Part shown: positions 5,007 to 10,313 of the stretch, piece after piece
Position numbering within the stretch: position 1 is the stretch's first letter
How the letters are laid out: every line of letters begins with the position of its first letter
Assembly (NCBI GenBank): GCA_016293265.1
Contig: JAEDEN010000058.1
Location: 1 to 10,313, forward strand
Source of the DNA: Oscillospiraceae bacterium
GTDB taxonomy: Bacteria; Bacillota; Clostridia; Oscillospirales; Oscillospiraceae
Reading direction: 5' to 3'
DNA length: 10,313 bases
Notes under the pieces: model-generated
Told to the model about the DNA's origin: nothing
Database searches by the model: none
The model's input: the letters and a program-made list of their open reading frames with translations, nothing else
Translations under genes and position numbers: made by a program

Positions 5007-6659
5007 TTATTCCATGGAGATAATATAGTAGTAAACGGGCTGTCCGCCGGAGAGAACGGCCACCTCCGCGTCGGGGCAGACCCGGCAGAAGACCTGGGAG
5101 GCCTTCTGGGCGTCCTCCTCGCTGACGTCGGAGCCGAAGTATACGGAGATGAAGGAGGCTTCCCGCTCCCGGGCGTTGTCCGCCAGCTTTTCCAGCAGCA
5201 CGTCAAGGCTGCCGTCGGTGCCGAAGAGCTTGCCCTCCTCCAGGGCCAGGTAGTCCCCCTCCTTGATCTCGAAGCCGTCGAAGTCGGAATCCCGGGCGGC
5301 GTAGGTGATCTGGGCGGTGGTGACGGTGGAGAGGCTGTCGGACATGGCGGCGGCGATGTCGTCGGCATTTTCAGCCTCAAAGTCCACATTCATCATGGCG
5401 GTGATGCCCTGGGGAACGGTCTTGGTGGGGATGACGATGACCCGCTTGTCCGTCAGCGCGTCGCACTGCTGGGCAGCCATGATGATGTTGCCGTTGTTGG
5501 GCAGGATGAACACGGTTTCGGCGGGGATCTTCTCCACCCCTGCCAGGATGCTTTCCGTGGAGGGGTTCATAGTCTGGCCGCCGGAGACCACATAATCCAC
5601 GCCCAGGTCGCGGAACACGGCGGCAAGGCCATCTCCCGCGCAGACGGAGAGGAAGCCGAAGGGCTTTTCCGGCGGGGCGGGAGAGGCGTCCTCATGCTCC
5701 AGGTCGTCCACGCTCTGGACGTGCTTGCCGGCGGAGAGGTCCTCGTACTGGGTACGCATGTTTTCAATTTTGGCAAGCTCCAGCGTGCCGTATTTCTGGG
5801 CCTCAGTGAGGGCCTCGCCGGGGATGTTGGTGTGGACGTGGACCTTGAAGGCCTCGTCGTCCTCGCCGATCACCAGACTGTCGCCGATGCTGTTGAGGTA
5901 TTCACGCAGCGGCTCCAGGGACTTTTCCACCGTCTTGCGCACGATGAACACGGTGTCGAAGGCGAAGGTGATCTCCTCGTTGGAAAAGACCTGGAAGTCG
6001 GCCTTCTCCTGCTTGGGGGCGTCCTCTTCTATCTCGGGCATGGGCTCGCCCCGCAGTTCGGCAAGCATACCCTCCAGAATCAGGAGGTAACCCTTGCCGC
6101 CGGCATCCACAACGCCGGCCTTCTTCAAAACGGGGTTCATGTCGGTGGTCTGGGCCAGGGCGTCGTAACCCTCCTTTAAGGCCTCCTCCAGGACCACCTC
6201 GATGTCGTGTTCCTCCGCGGCCGCTTCCACGGCCCGCTTGGCGGCCAGGCGGGAGACGGTGAGGACGGTGCCCTCGGCGGGCTTCATGACCGCCTTGTAG
6301 GCGGCGGAAACGCCCTCCTGCAGCGCGGCGGCGAAGGCGGCGGCGTCGGCGGTCTCGCAGCCCTTCAGGCTCTTGGAAAGACCCCGGAACAGCAGGGACA
6401 AAATGACGCCGGAGTTGCCCCGGGCGCCCCGGAGCAGGGCGGAGGCGGTGATGGAGGCCGCCTTGTCCACGGTGGCGGGCTCGGCCTTGCGCAGCTCCGC
6501 AACGGCGGCTGCGATGGTCATGGACATATTGGTGCCCGTGTCACCGTCAGGCACGGGGAACACGTTCAAGTCGTTGATGGCCTGCTTTTGGGCGGTGATG
6601 GCGGCGGCGCCGTGCAGGATCATCTGCTTGAAAAGGGCGCCGGTGATTTGATTGTTCAT
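5007..6659 (-). CDS. fakA: Fatty acid kinase subunit A (DAK2/YloV family)
   Basis: ATP-binding subunit that phosphorylates fatty acids held by a FakB (DegV-family) partner, feeding exogenous or recycled fatty acids into phospholipid synthesis. No fakB is in this window. Residues about 1-200 are the DAK2 kinase domain: NVFPVPDGDTGTNM (32-45) with magnesium-binding Asp38 and Asp40, RGARGNSGVILSLLFRGL (77-94) and VVDAGGKGYL (183-192). Residues about 225-340 are the middle domain with HVH (His274, His276); the C-terminal FakA_C domain includes SGGQTMNPSTESIL and ILPNNGNIIMAAQQ. The zinc-ligand Cys of characterised FakA (in YCTEF) appears replaced here by Asp235 in FAFDTVF. The 550-residue length is normal. 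ATG at 6659 has GGGAGG (6670-6675) abutting the yloU stop, 16 bases away, so the two are cotranscribed from 7128-7156 and terminated at 4956-4993. Confidence 0.92.
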   Translation of the reverse strand: MNNQITGALFKQMILHGAAAITAQKQAINDLNVFPVPDGDTGTNMSMTIAAAVAELRKAEPATVDKAASITASALLRGARGNSGVILSLLFRGLSKSLKGCETADAAAFAAALQEGVSAAYKAVMKPAEGTVLTVSRLAAKRAVEAAAEEHDIEVVLEEALKEGYDALAQTTDMNPVLKKAGVVDAGGKGYLLILEGMLAELRGEPMPEIEEDAPKQEKADFQVFSNEEITFAFDTVFIVRKTVEKSLEPLREYLNSIGDSLVIGEDDEAFKVHVHTNIPGEALTEAQKYGTLELAKIENMRTQYEDLSAGKHVQSVDDLEHEDASPAPPEKPFGFLSVCAGDGLAAVFRDLGVDYVVSGGQTMNPSTESILAGVEKIPAETVFILPNNGNIIMAAQQCDALTDKRVIVIPTKTVPQGITAMMNVDFEAENADDIAAAMSDSLSTVTTAQITYAARDSDFDGFEIKEGDYLALEEGKLFGTDGSLDVLLEKLADNAREREASFISVYFGSDVSEEDAQKASQVFCRVCPDAEVAVLSGGQPVYYYIISME

Positions 6660-6675
6660 TCGTTTCGTTCCTCCC

Positions 6676-7026
6676 TCAAAGGGTCATGGAGTCAACGCAC
6701 ACATCCACGGCCTTGACGGTGACGCCGGTGTTCTTCGTCACCACATAGCGTACCTCGTTCATGATGGAGCGGCATACGGCGGGGAGATTGACGCCGTTTT
6801 CCACAATGATGTGCAGCTCGATGGAAATGGAGTTGTCGTCGTGATAGGTGATGTTGACGCCCTTGCTCATGGCCTCACGGCGCAGGAGATGGACAAGGCC
6901 GTCGGTCATGGAGCGGTAAGCCATGCCCTTGACGCCGAAGCAGTTGGTGGCCGCCATGCCGGTGATGTTGGAGAAAACAGCACTGGCTACGGTGATCTGG
7001 CCCTGATCGGACTGGAATTGAATCAT
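6676..7026 (-). CDS. yloU: Asp23/Gls24 family protein, YloU-like
   Basis: Small (116-residue) soluble protein of the Asp23/Gls24 family, members of which are linked to envelope stress; Asp23 of Staphylococcus aureus is membrane-associated through partners. Seen here: an N-terminal segment GQITVASAVFSNITGMAAT typical of family starts, VKGMAYRSMTDG, a central ISIELHIIVENGVNLPAVCRSI, and a C-terminal VTVKAVDVCVDSM. There is no signal peptide or membrane helix. Start ATG at 7026 has AAGGAAGG about 8 bases upstream. It is the first gene of a two-gene operon with fakA, the same pairing as Bacillus yloU-yloV, which suggests a shared role in the envelope, though the molecular role of YloU is not established. 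It may be regulated through the two leader hairpins at 7061-7113. Confidence 0.9.
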   Translation of the reverse strand: MIQFQSDQGQITVASAVFSNITGMAATNCFGVKGMAYRSMTDGLVHLLRREAMSKGVNITYHDDNSISIELHIIVENGVNLPAVCRSIMNEVRYVVTKNTGVTVKAVDVCVDSMTL

Positions 7027-7060
7027 GAAAATGTCCTTCCTTTCCAGGTATTGACGAAAG

Positions 7061-7113
7061 CGCGGAGGACTCCGCGTTTCTGAATAGGCGTATGAACGCA
7101 GGCCGGTGCCTGC
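7061..7113 (-). other. Two short hairpins in the yloU-fakA leader
   Basis: With a start site near 7121 from the promoter at 7128-7156, the roughly 95-base leader would begin with a 6-bp hairpin (GCAGGC 7098-7103 with GCCTGC 7108-7113, loop of four) and carry a second one (CGCGGA 7061-7066 with TCCGCG 7071-7076, loop of four). Neither has a T-run in the minus direction. They resemble a stable 5' end rather than an attenuator; no named riboswitch is recognised. Confidence 0.35.
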
Positions 7114-7127
7114 ATGATAACAAGCAT

Positions 7128-7156
7128 ATTATATCTGATTCTTCCCAAAAGCACAA
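7128..7156 (-). promoter_or_regulatory. Promoter of the yloU-fakA operon
   Basis: On the minus strand a perfect -10 TATAAT (7128-7133) lies exactly 17 bases from TTGTGC (7151-7156), which keeps the TTG of the -35. It is about 102 bases upstream of the yloU start codon and back to back with the rsmD promoter. Confidence 0.7.
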
Positions 7157-7190
7157 GAGCAAAAAACGACCCGCCTCCGGCGCTTTTCTA

Positions 7191-7219
7191 TTGAAATGCA
7201 AAAGACTTTGCCGTAAAAT
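7191..7219 (+). promoter_or_regulatory. Promoter of the rsmD-coaD operon
   Basis: TTGAAA (7191-7196) and TAAAAT (7214-7219) are spaced by exactly 17 bases, with five of six matches in each box. The start site near 7226 leaves a leader of about 50 bases before the rsmD ATG. The -35 boxes of this and the leftward yloU promoter are 34 bases apart, leaving an AT-rich shared upstream segment. Confidence 0.75.
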
Positions 7220-7278
7220 AGGTAGAGTAAGGAAAAATGCTGCCCAAAAGGCGCGATGCGATAAAGGAGAAGGACGAC

Positions 7279-7851
7279 ATGCGTGTCATCACAGGCTCCG
7301 CCAGAGGGCGGAGATTGAAGGAACTGGAAGGAATGGAGACCCGCCCCACCACCGACCGGGTGAAGGAGGGGCTGTTCAGCGCCCTGCAGTTCGAGATCGA
7401 GGGCCGAAGGGTTCTGGACCTCTTCGCCGGGACGGGCCAGCTCGGCATTGAGTGCCTTTCCCGGGGAGCCGCCTCCGCCGTGTTCGTGGACCGGCGGAAG
7501 GACGCCGTGGCCCTCATCAAGGACAATCTGAAGGCCACGGGCCTTGCACAAAACGCCAGGGTGGTCAGCGGGGATTCCATGGAATACCTCAAGAGCGTGC
7601 GGGAGAAATTCGACCTTATTTTTCTGGACCCGCCCTATGCGGAGGACCTGCTGGAAAATGCCGTTGCCCACATCGCAAGGTTTGACATTCTCGCGCCGCA
7701 TGGTATAATTGCGGCAGAACATCCGGTGGGCAAGGTGCTGCCCGCCCTTGCGCCGCCCTATCGGGTGCAGCGCACCTACCGTTACGGCAAGATCGCCCTG
7801 ACCCTTTACCGCCGGGACGGAAACGAAACAAATGAGGAACCAAACGAATGA
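7279..7851 (+). CDS. rsmD: 16S rRNA (guanine(966)-N(2))-methyltransferase RsmD
   Basis: SAM-dependent methyltransferase that modifies G966 of 16S rRNA in the assembling small subunit. The 190-residue protein shows the family N-terminus MRVITGSARGRRL, the RPTTDRVKEGLFSAL block (22-36), SAM motif I LDLFAGTGQLGIECLSRGA (from residue 46) and the catalytic LDPPY motif (DPPY 117-120), so all key elements are intact. ATG at 7279 was chosen because AAAGGAG (7263-7269) is 9 bases upstream and homologues begin at MRVI; an in-frame ATG at 7237 would add 14 unrelated residues. It is the first gene of a three-gene operon, overlapping coaD by the four bases ATGA (7848-7851), which implies translational coupling. 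The rsmD-coaD pairing is widespread in bacteria. Confidence 0.93.
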   Translation: MRVITGSARGRRLKELEGMETRPTTDRVKEGLFSALQFEIEGRRVLDLFAGTGQLGIECLSRGAASAVFVDRRKDAVALIKDNLKATGLAQNARVVSGDSMEYLKSVREKFDLIFLDPPYAEDLLENAVAHIARFDILAPHGIIAAEHPVGKVLPALAPPYRVQRTYRYGKIALTLYRRDGNETNEEPNE

Positions 7852-8339
7852 GAACTGCAATCTGCTCCGGAAGCTTTGACCCAATCACCCTGGGTCACCT
7901 GGATATTATCCGCCGCGCCGCCCAGTGCTTTGACCGCATCTGGGTGTGCGTCAGCCCCAACGCCAGCAAGCAAAACCAGATGTTCACGCCGGAGCAGAAG
8001 CTCCTGCTGGTGCAAACTGCCATCGCCGACCTCCCCAACGTGGAGGCGGAGCTTTACTCCGGCCTGCTGGCGGACTATGCTGTGAGCCACGGCGCCAATG
8101 TCATCGTCCGCGGAATGCGAAACGCCTCGGACTTTGACGTGGAGTATCAGCTGGCCCAGATCAACAGCGGCATCCACCCTGGCCTTGAGAGTATGATGCT
8201 CCCCGCCAGTCCCCAGTACCAGCACTTCAGCTCCTCCATGGCGCGGGAGATGATCCGCTACCACCAGCCCTTGGAAAAATACCTGCCTGTGTCCATCATC
8301 CCCCTGGTGAAGGATATGACGGAGAAAGTGAGAGAATGA
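7848..8339 (+). CDS. coaD: Phosphopantetheine adenylyltransferase CoaD
   Basis: Catalyses the fourth step of coenzyme A synthesis: 4'-phosphopantetheine plus ATP gives dephospho-CoA and pyrophosphate, in the cytoplasm. The 163-residue protein carries the nucleotidyltransferase signature GSFDPITLGH (8-17) with His17, Lys41 in the NASKQ loop, RGMRNASDF with Arg88 and Arg91, and the C-terminal SSSMARE (Ser128-Ser130), each at or within one position of its place in the E. coli enzyme. The start ATG overlaps the rsmD stop. The coiled-coil gene follows after 3 bases. Nothing suggests loss of function. Confidence 0.95.
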   Translation: MRTAICSGSFDPITLGHLDIIRRAAQCFDRIWVCVSPNASKQNQMFTPEQKLLLVQTAIADLPNVEAELYSGLLADYAVSHGANVIVRGMRNASDFDVEYQLAQINSGIHPGLESMMLPASPQYQHFSSSMAREMIRYHQPLEKYLPVSIIPLVKDMTEKVRE

Positions 8340-8342
8340 ATT

Positions 8343-8861
8343 ATGGCAAATGATGTCAATCGCTTGATCGATATGCTTTATGAACGCATCGAAGACGCCA
8401 AGTCTCCGGCCCTGAAGCCCAATATGAGCATGGTGGACCGGGACGAGATGCTGGATATCCTGGATGAGCTGCGCTCCGCCCTGCCTGCGGAGCTCAAGCG
8501 GGCCCAGGAGCTGCTTGCTGCCCGGGAAAAGTTCGTGGATGACGCCAAGCGGGACGTGGAACGCATGATGCGCCAGGCCGAGCTGGACGCTAAGACCAAG
8601 GTTTCCGACAGCGAGGTGCTCTACGCCGCCAAGGAAAAGGCCCGCCAGATCGTGGCGAAGGCGGAGGAGCGCTCCCGCCAGCTCTACCAGGTGGCTAACG
8701 AGTATGCCGAAGACGCCCTGGCCCGTACCGAGGAGGCCGTCCAGGCCGCCCTGGACGAGGTGAAGCAGTCCCGCGTGCAGTTCCGCGCCGCCTCCAACGC
8801 CAAAATGCAGGAGCAGCGCAGCAAGCTGGAAGGCAAAGCCACCGACGGAGAGAAGGAATAA
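8343..8861 (+). CDS. Coiled-coil protein resembling ATP synthase subunit B/H stalks, function unknown
   Basis: A 172-residue, highly charged, almost wholly helical protein with no signal peptide or membrane helix. Residues about 1-30 (NDVNRLIDMLYERIEDAKSP) and 32-45 (DRDEMLDILDELR) look like short helices. Residues about 46-165 are an Ala/Glu/Arg/Lys-rich coiled coil (ELKRAQELLAAREKFVDDAK..., KEKARQIVAKAEERSRQLY), with a polar tail. Such proteins downstream of coaD in Clostridia are often labelled 'ATPase' or 'ATP synthase F0 subunit B-like' because of generic coiled-coil similarity, but the membrane anchor of subunit B is absent. DivIVA-like scaffolds are an alternative. Its ATG lies 3 bases past the coaD stop with only a weak GAGAGAA upstream, so translation is probably coupled. 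It is the last gene of the rsmD operon; the terminator lies 124 bases downstream. No function can be stated. Confidence 0.8.
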   Translation: MANDVNRLIDMLYERIEDAKSPALKPNMSMVDRDEMLDILDELRSALPAELKRAQELLAAREKFVDDAKRDVERMMRQAELDAKTKVSDSEVLYAAKEKARQIVAKAEERSRQLYQVANEYAEDALARTEEAVQAALDEVKQSRVQFRAASNAKMQEQRSKLEGKATDGEKE

Positions 8862-8984
8862 GGGAAATTTTCCCATCTCCTGCCTCTGGTAGACGGTAAT
8901 CGAAAAAAATTTGTAAAAATCGACGAAACGATTTGAGAGAGAATCGGTCTGAACTCAAGATTTTGTGGCTGAAATGAAAATTCG

Positions 8985-9030
8985 ACACCCTCCGGCGCAA
9001 GATGTTGCGCTGGAGGGTGTTTCCGTTTTT
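8985..9030 (+). terminator. Rho-independent terminator of the rsmD-coaD-coiled-coil operon
   Basis: A 16-bp stem (8985-9000 with 9005-9020, one G.T wobble) with a GATG loop is followed by TTCCGTTTTT (9021-9030). It is GC-rich, long and on the expected strand. In the reverse direction only a broken T-run follows. Confidence 0.92.
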
Positions 9031-9127
9031 ACGTCAACCATCGAAAAGCGTTGCCAAGAGCGGGAATTCTGCACCAAAAACCAGGCAAAATGTGGATTTT
9101 AACCCATTTCGTGTCGCAAAAAAATGC

Positions 9128-9156
9128 TTGCAATTCCGGCAGGATTTGCTTATACT
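9128..9156 (+). promoter_or_regulatory. Promoter of the mraZ-rsmH (dcw) operon
   Basis: TTGCAA (9128-9133) and TATACT (9151-9156) are separated by exactly 17 bases. The start would be near 9163, just ahead of the two TGGG boxes, giving a leader of about 85 bases to the mraZ ATG. Confidence 0.8.
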
Positions 9157-9167
9157 CAAAATACAGG

Positions 9168-9182
9168 TGGGGAAAAGTGGGT
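9168..9182 (+). promoter_or_regulatory. Putative MraZ autoregulatory boxes
   Basis: TGGGG (9168-9172) and TGGGT (9178-9182) form direct repeats with a 10-base period and 5-base spacer. Published MraZ sites in E. coli are TGGGN repeats with 5-base spacers, and in Mycoplasma AAAGTG-type repeats; this site also reads AAAAGTGGGT. They lie a few bases past the predicted start site, so bound MraZ would hinder transcription. Only two boxes are seen; the positions one period up and down do not match. Confidence 0.65.
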
Positions 9183-9247
9183 AAAAACGCCATCTTAGTG
9201 TCACTGCTTTCCACAAGAACCCACAGAGCGGAAGGGGGGAAGGTGCC

Positions 9248-9691
9248 ATGGCGAAGCTGGTGGGAAAATCCAATAACAGCATCGACTCCAAAAGCCGCCT
9301 TGTCATTCCCTCCAGTATGCGGGAAGCCCTTGGCGACGCCTTTTATATCACCATCGGCGCGGAGAACTGCCTTGCCATTTACCCTGAAAGCAAATGGGAC
9401 CAGATGAGCGAGGATATGGACGAGCTGCCCTACAGTGAGGCCCGGGCGCTGACGCTGCTGTGTGCCAACGCCGTCCACTGTGAGCCTGACGGCCAGGGCC
9501 GCGTGCTGATCCCCGCCAACCTGCGCAAGTATGCCGGACTGAAAAAGACCGCCACCATCGTGGGTATGAACTCCTTTGCCGAGATCTGGGACGAGGATGT
9601 CTGGAAGCAGCATGAGCGTGAGCTGATGGAAGGCACCGACCTTGCCTCCGCCATGGATGCCCTGGCCCGGGCCCGCCGCAACAGAAAGTGA
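9248..9691 (+). CDS. mraZ: Transcriptional regulator MraZ
   Basis: DNA-binding protein encoded first in the dcw cluster; in studied species it forms a ring-shaped oligomer and represses its own operon. The 147-residue protein has two SpoVT/AbrB-like swapped-hairpin halves, each with the family signature: DSKSRLVIPSSMR (13-25) and DGQGRVLIPANLR (81-93), the basic residues of which contact DNA. Length matches the family (about 143). ATG at 9248 is preceded by the purine-rich AAGGGGGGAAGG. rsmH starts 6 bases after its stop. The adjacent TGGG direct repeats at 9168-9182 are consistent with autoregulation. Confidence 0.95.
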   Translation: MAKLVGKSNNSIDSKSRLVIPSSMREALGDAFYITIGAENCLAIYPESKWDQMSEDMDELPYSEARALTLLCANAVHCEPDGQGRVLIPANLRKYAGLKKTATIVGMNSFAEIWDEDVWKQHERELMEGTDLASAMDALARARRNRK

Positions 9692-9697
9692 CCGCCT

Positions 9698-10313
9698 ATG
9701 GAATATACGCATAAGCCCGTCCTGCTGGACGAATGCATCCAAGCATTGAATATCCGTCCCGACGGGGTGTATGTGGACGGCACCCTGGGCCGCGCCGGGC
9801 ACTCCCGGGAGATCGCAAAGCGGCTGACCTCCGGCCGCCTCATCTGCATTGACCGGGATATGGCCGCCATTGAGGCGGCCCAGACCCGCCTTGCCGATTG
9901 GATGGACCGTGTAACCCTCATCCACAGCAACTTTTCTGAATTGGAAGGTGTCCTTGCCGCCGCCGGCGTTACCGGCGTGGACGGGATGCTTTTTGACCTT
10001 GGGGTGTCCTCCCCCCAGTTGGATGACGCCTCCCGGGGCTTTTCCTATATGCAGGACGCCCCGCTGGATATGCGCATGGATGTCTCCGCTCCCCTCACCG
10101 CCTATGAGGTGGTGAATGGCTGGAGCTTTGAGGAGCTGCGGCGCATTTTGCAGGAGTACGGCGAGGAGCGCTATGCCTCCTCCATCGCAAGGGCCATTCT
10201 CCGGGCCCGGGAGACCGCTCCCATCGAAACGACCTTGGAGCTGGTGGACATCATCAAATCCGCCATGCCCCCCGCGGCCCTGCGGGAAAAGCAGCACCCC
10301 GCCAAGCGCAGCT
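9698..10313 (+). CDS. rsmH: 16S rRNA (cytosine(1402)-N(4))-methyltransferase RsmH, truncated by window end
   Basis: SAM-dependent enzyme that methylates N4 of C1402 in the decoding centre of 16S rRNA; also called MraW. The frame is open from ATG at 9698 to the last base, giving 205 of about 310 residues. It begins with HKPVLLDECIQAL (5-17), then SAM motif VDGTLGRAGHS (26-36), CIDRDMAAIEAA, the strongly conserved FDLGVSSPQLDDASRGFSY, DAPLDMRMD, and ends in EKQHPAKRS, where homologues continue toward FQALRI. The usual Gly after GTLG is Arg32 here. Only a weak AGAAAG (9683-9688) precedes the start, and the gap from mraZ is 6 bases, so translation probably depends on mraZ. It is second in the dcw operon. 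Confidence 0.95.
   Translation, partial: MEYTHKPVLLDECIQALNIRPDGVYVDGTLGRAGHSREIAKRLTSGRLICIDRDMAAIEAAQTRLADWMDRVTLIHSNFSELEGVLAAAGVTGVDGMLFDLGVSSPQLDDASRGFSYMQDAPLDMRMDVSAPLTAYEVVNGWSFEELRRILQEYGEERYASSIARAILRARETAPIETTLELVDIIKSAMPPAALREKQHPAKRS

Larger units (their letters stand above)
8862..9247 (+). other. Non-coding gap between the rsmD operon and mraZ
   Basis: This 386-base stretch holds no credible gene. Immediately after the stop there is a palindrome GGGAAA-T-TTTCCC (8862-8874); then an AT-rich part with the inverted repeat AAATCG (8917-8922) / CGATTT (8929-8934), the operon terminator (8985-9030), the mraZ promoter (9128-9156) and two MraZ-type boxes (9168-9182). The small open frames crossing it are unlike any family I recognise. 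Confidence 0.6.

Noticed and set aside
4602..6179. Long rightward open frame of about 525 codons opposite fakA
   Set aside because: It is Gly/Val/His-rich low-complexity antisense of fakA, and also crosses the end of the DUF2461 gene and the terminator.
7806..8876. Leftward open frame of about 356 codons opposite coaD and the coiled-coil gene
   Set aside because: It is antisense to two convincing genes with no recognisable domain or ribosome binding site.
9029..10297. Leftward open frame of about 422 codons opposite mraZ and rsmH
   Set aside because: It is antisense to two highly conserved genes and runs through the mraZ promoter.
1..10313. Search by eye for tRNA or rRNA genes, CRISPR repeats, IS ends, toxin-antitoxin pairs or phage genes
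   Set aside because: No tRNA-like TTCRANN arms, no regularly spaced repeats, no transposase motifs and no paired small genes were seen; the amidase gene has no holin or phage genes beside it.

Overview
The window looks like a stretch of core chromosome from a fairly GC-rich, low-GC-phylum-type Firmicute, most likely a gut member of the Oscillospiraceae/Ruminococcaceae (Clostridia). The basis is gene content and order (yloU-fakA diverging from rsmD-coaD, then mraZ-rsmH), strong GGAGG-type ribosome binding sites, sigma-A type promoters, and GTG starts on two genes. The taxonomic placement is inference from style and synteny; no rRNA gene is present. Nothing resembles a phage, IS element, CRISPR array, toxin-antitoxin or defence locus, and I did not find an undescribed multi-gene system. 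The interesting points are smaller: altered metal-ligand residues in two enzymes, one atypical-composition gene, and several well-formed regulatory sites.

Layout. Positions 1-142 are non-coding and hold a near-consensus promoter firing leftward out of the window. A leftward amidase gene with a bacterial SH3 domain (185-925) ends at a clear terminator and diverges from a rightward RlmI/RlmK-type rRNA methyltransferase (1023-2252). That gene converges on, and overlaps by 22 bases, a leftward small membrane protein of the CmpB-like 'putative ABC transporter permease' family (2231-2752). A rightward group follows: an Asp/Glu racemase-family gene with visibly lower GC and its own promoter (2911-3600), a family-4 iron-sulphur uracil-DNA glycosylase (3665-4237) and a DUF2461 protein (4279-4950). 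A 15-bp perfect hairpin terminator separates these from the leftward yloU-fakA operon (7026 down to 5007).

At 7027-7278 two promoters stand back to back: one drives yloU-fakA leftward, the other drives rsmD-coaD-coiled-coil protein rightward (7279-8861), with ATGA overlap or near-zero gaps between the rightward genes. A strong terminator at 8985-9030 closes that operon. A new promoter and two MraZ-type TGGG boxes then open the division and cell wall (dcw) cluster with mraZ (9248-9691) and rsmH (9698 to the window end, truncated).

Functional themes are ribosome maturation (RlmI-like, RsmD, RsmH), envelope and lipid metabolism (amidase, FakA/YloU, MraZ/dcw), cofactor synthesis (CoaD) and DNA repair (UDG). 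Most are housekeeping genes in conserved order; the racemase gene is the main candidate for recent acquisition.
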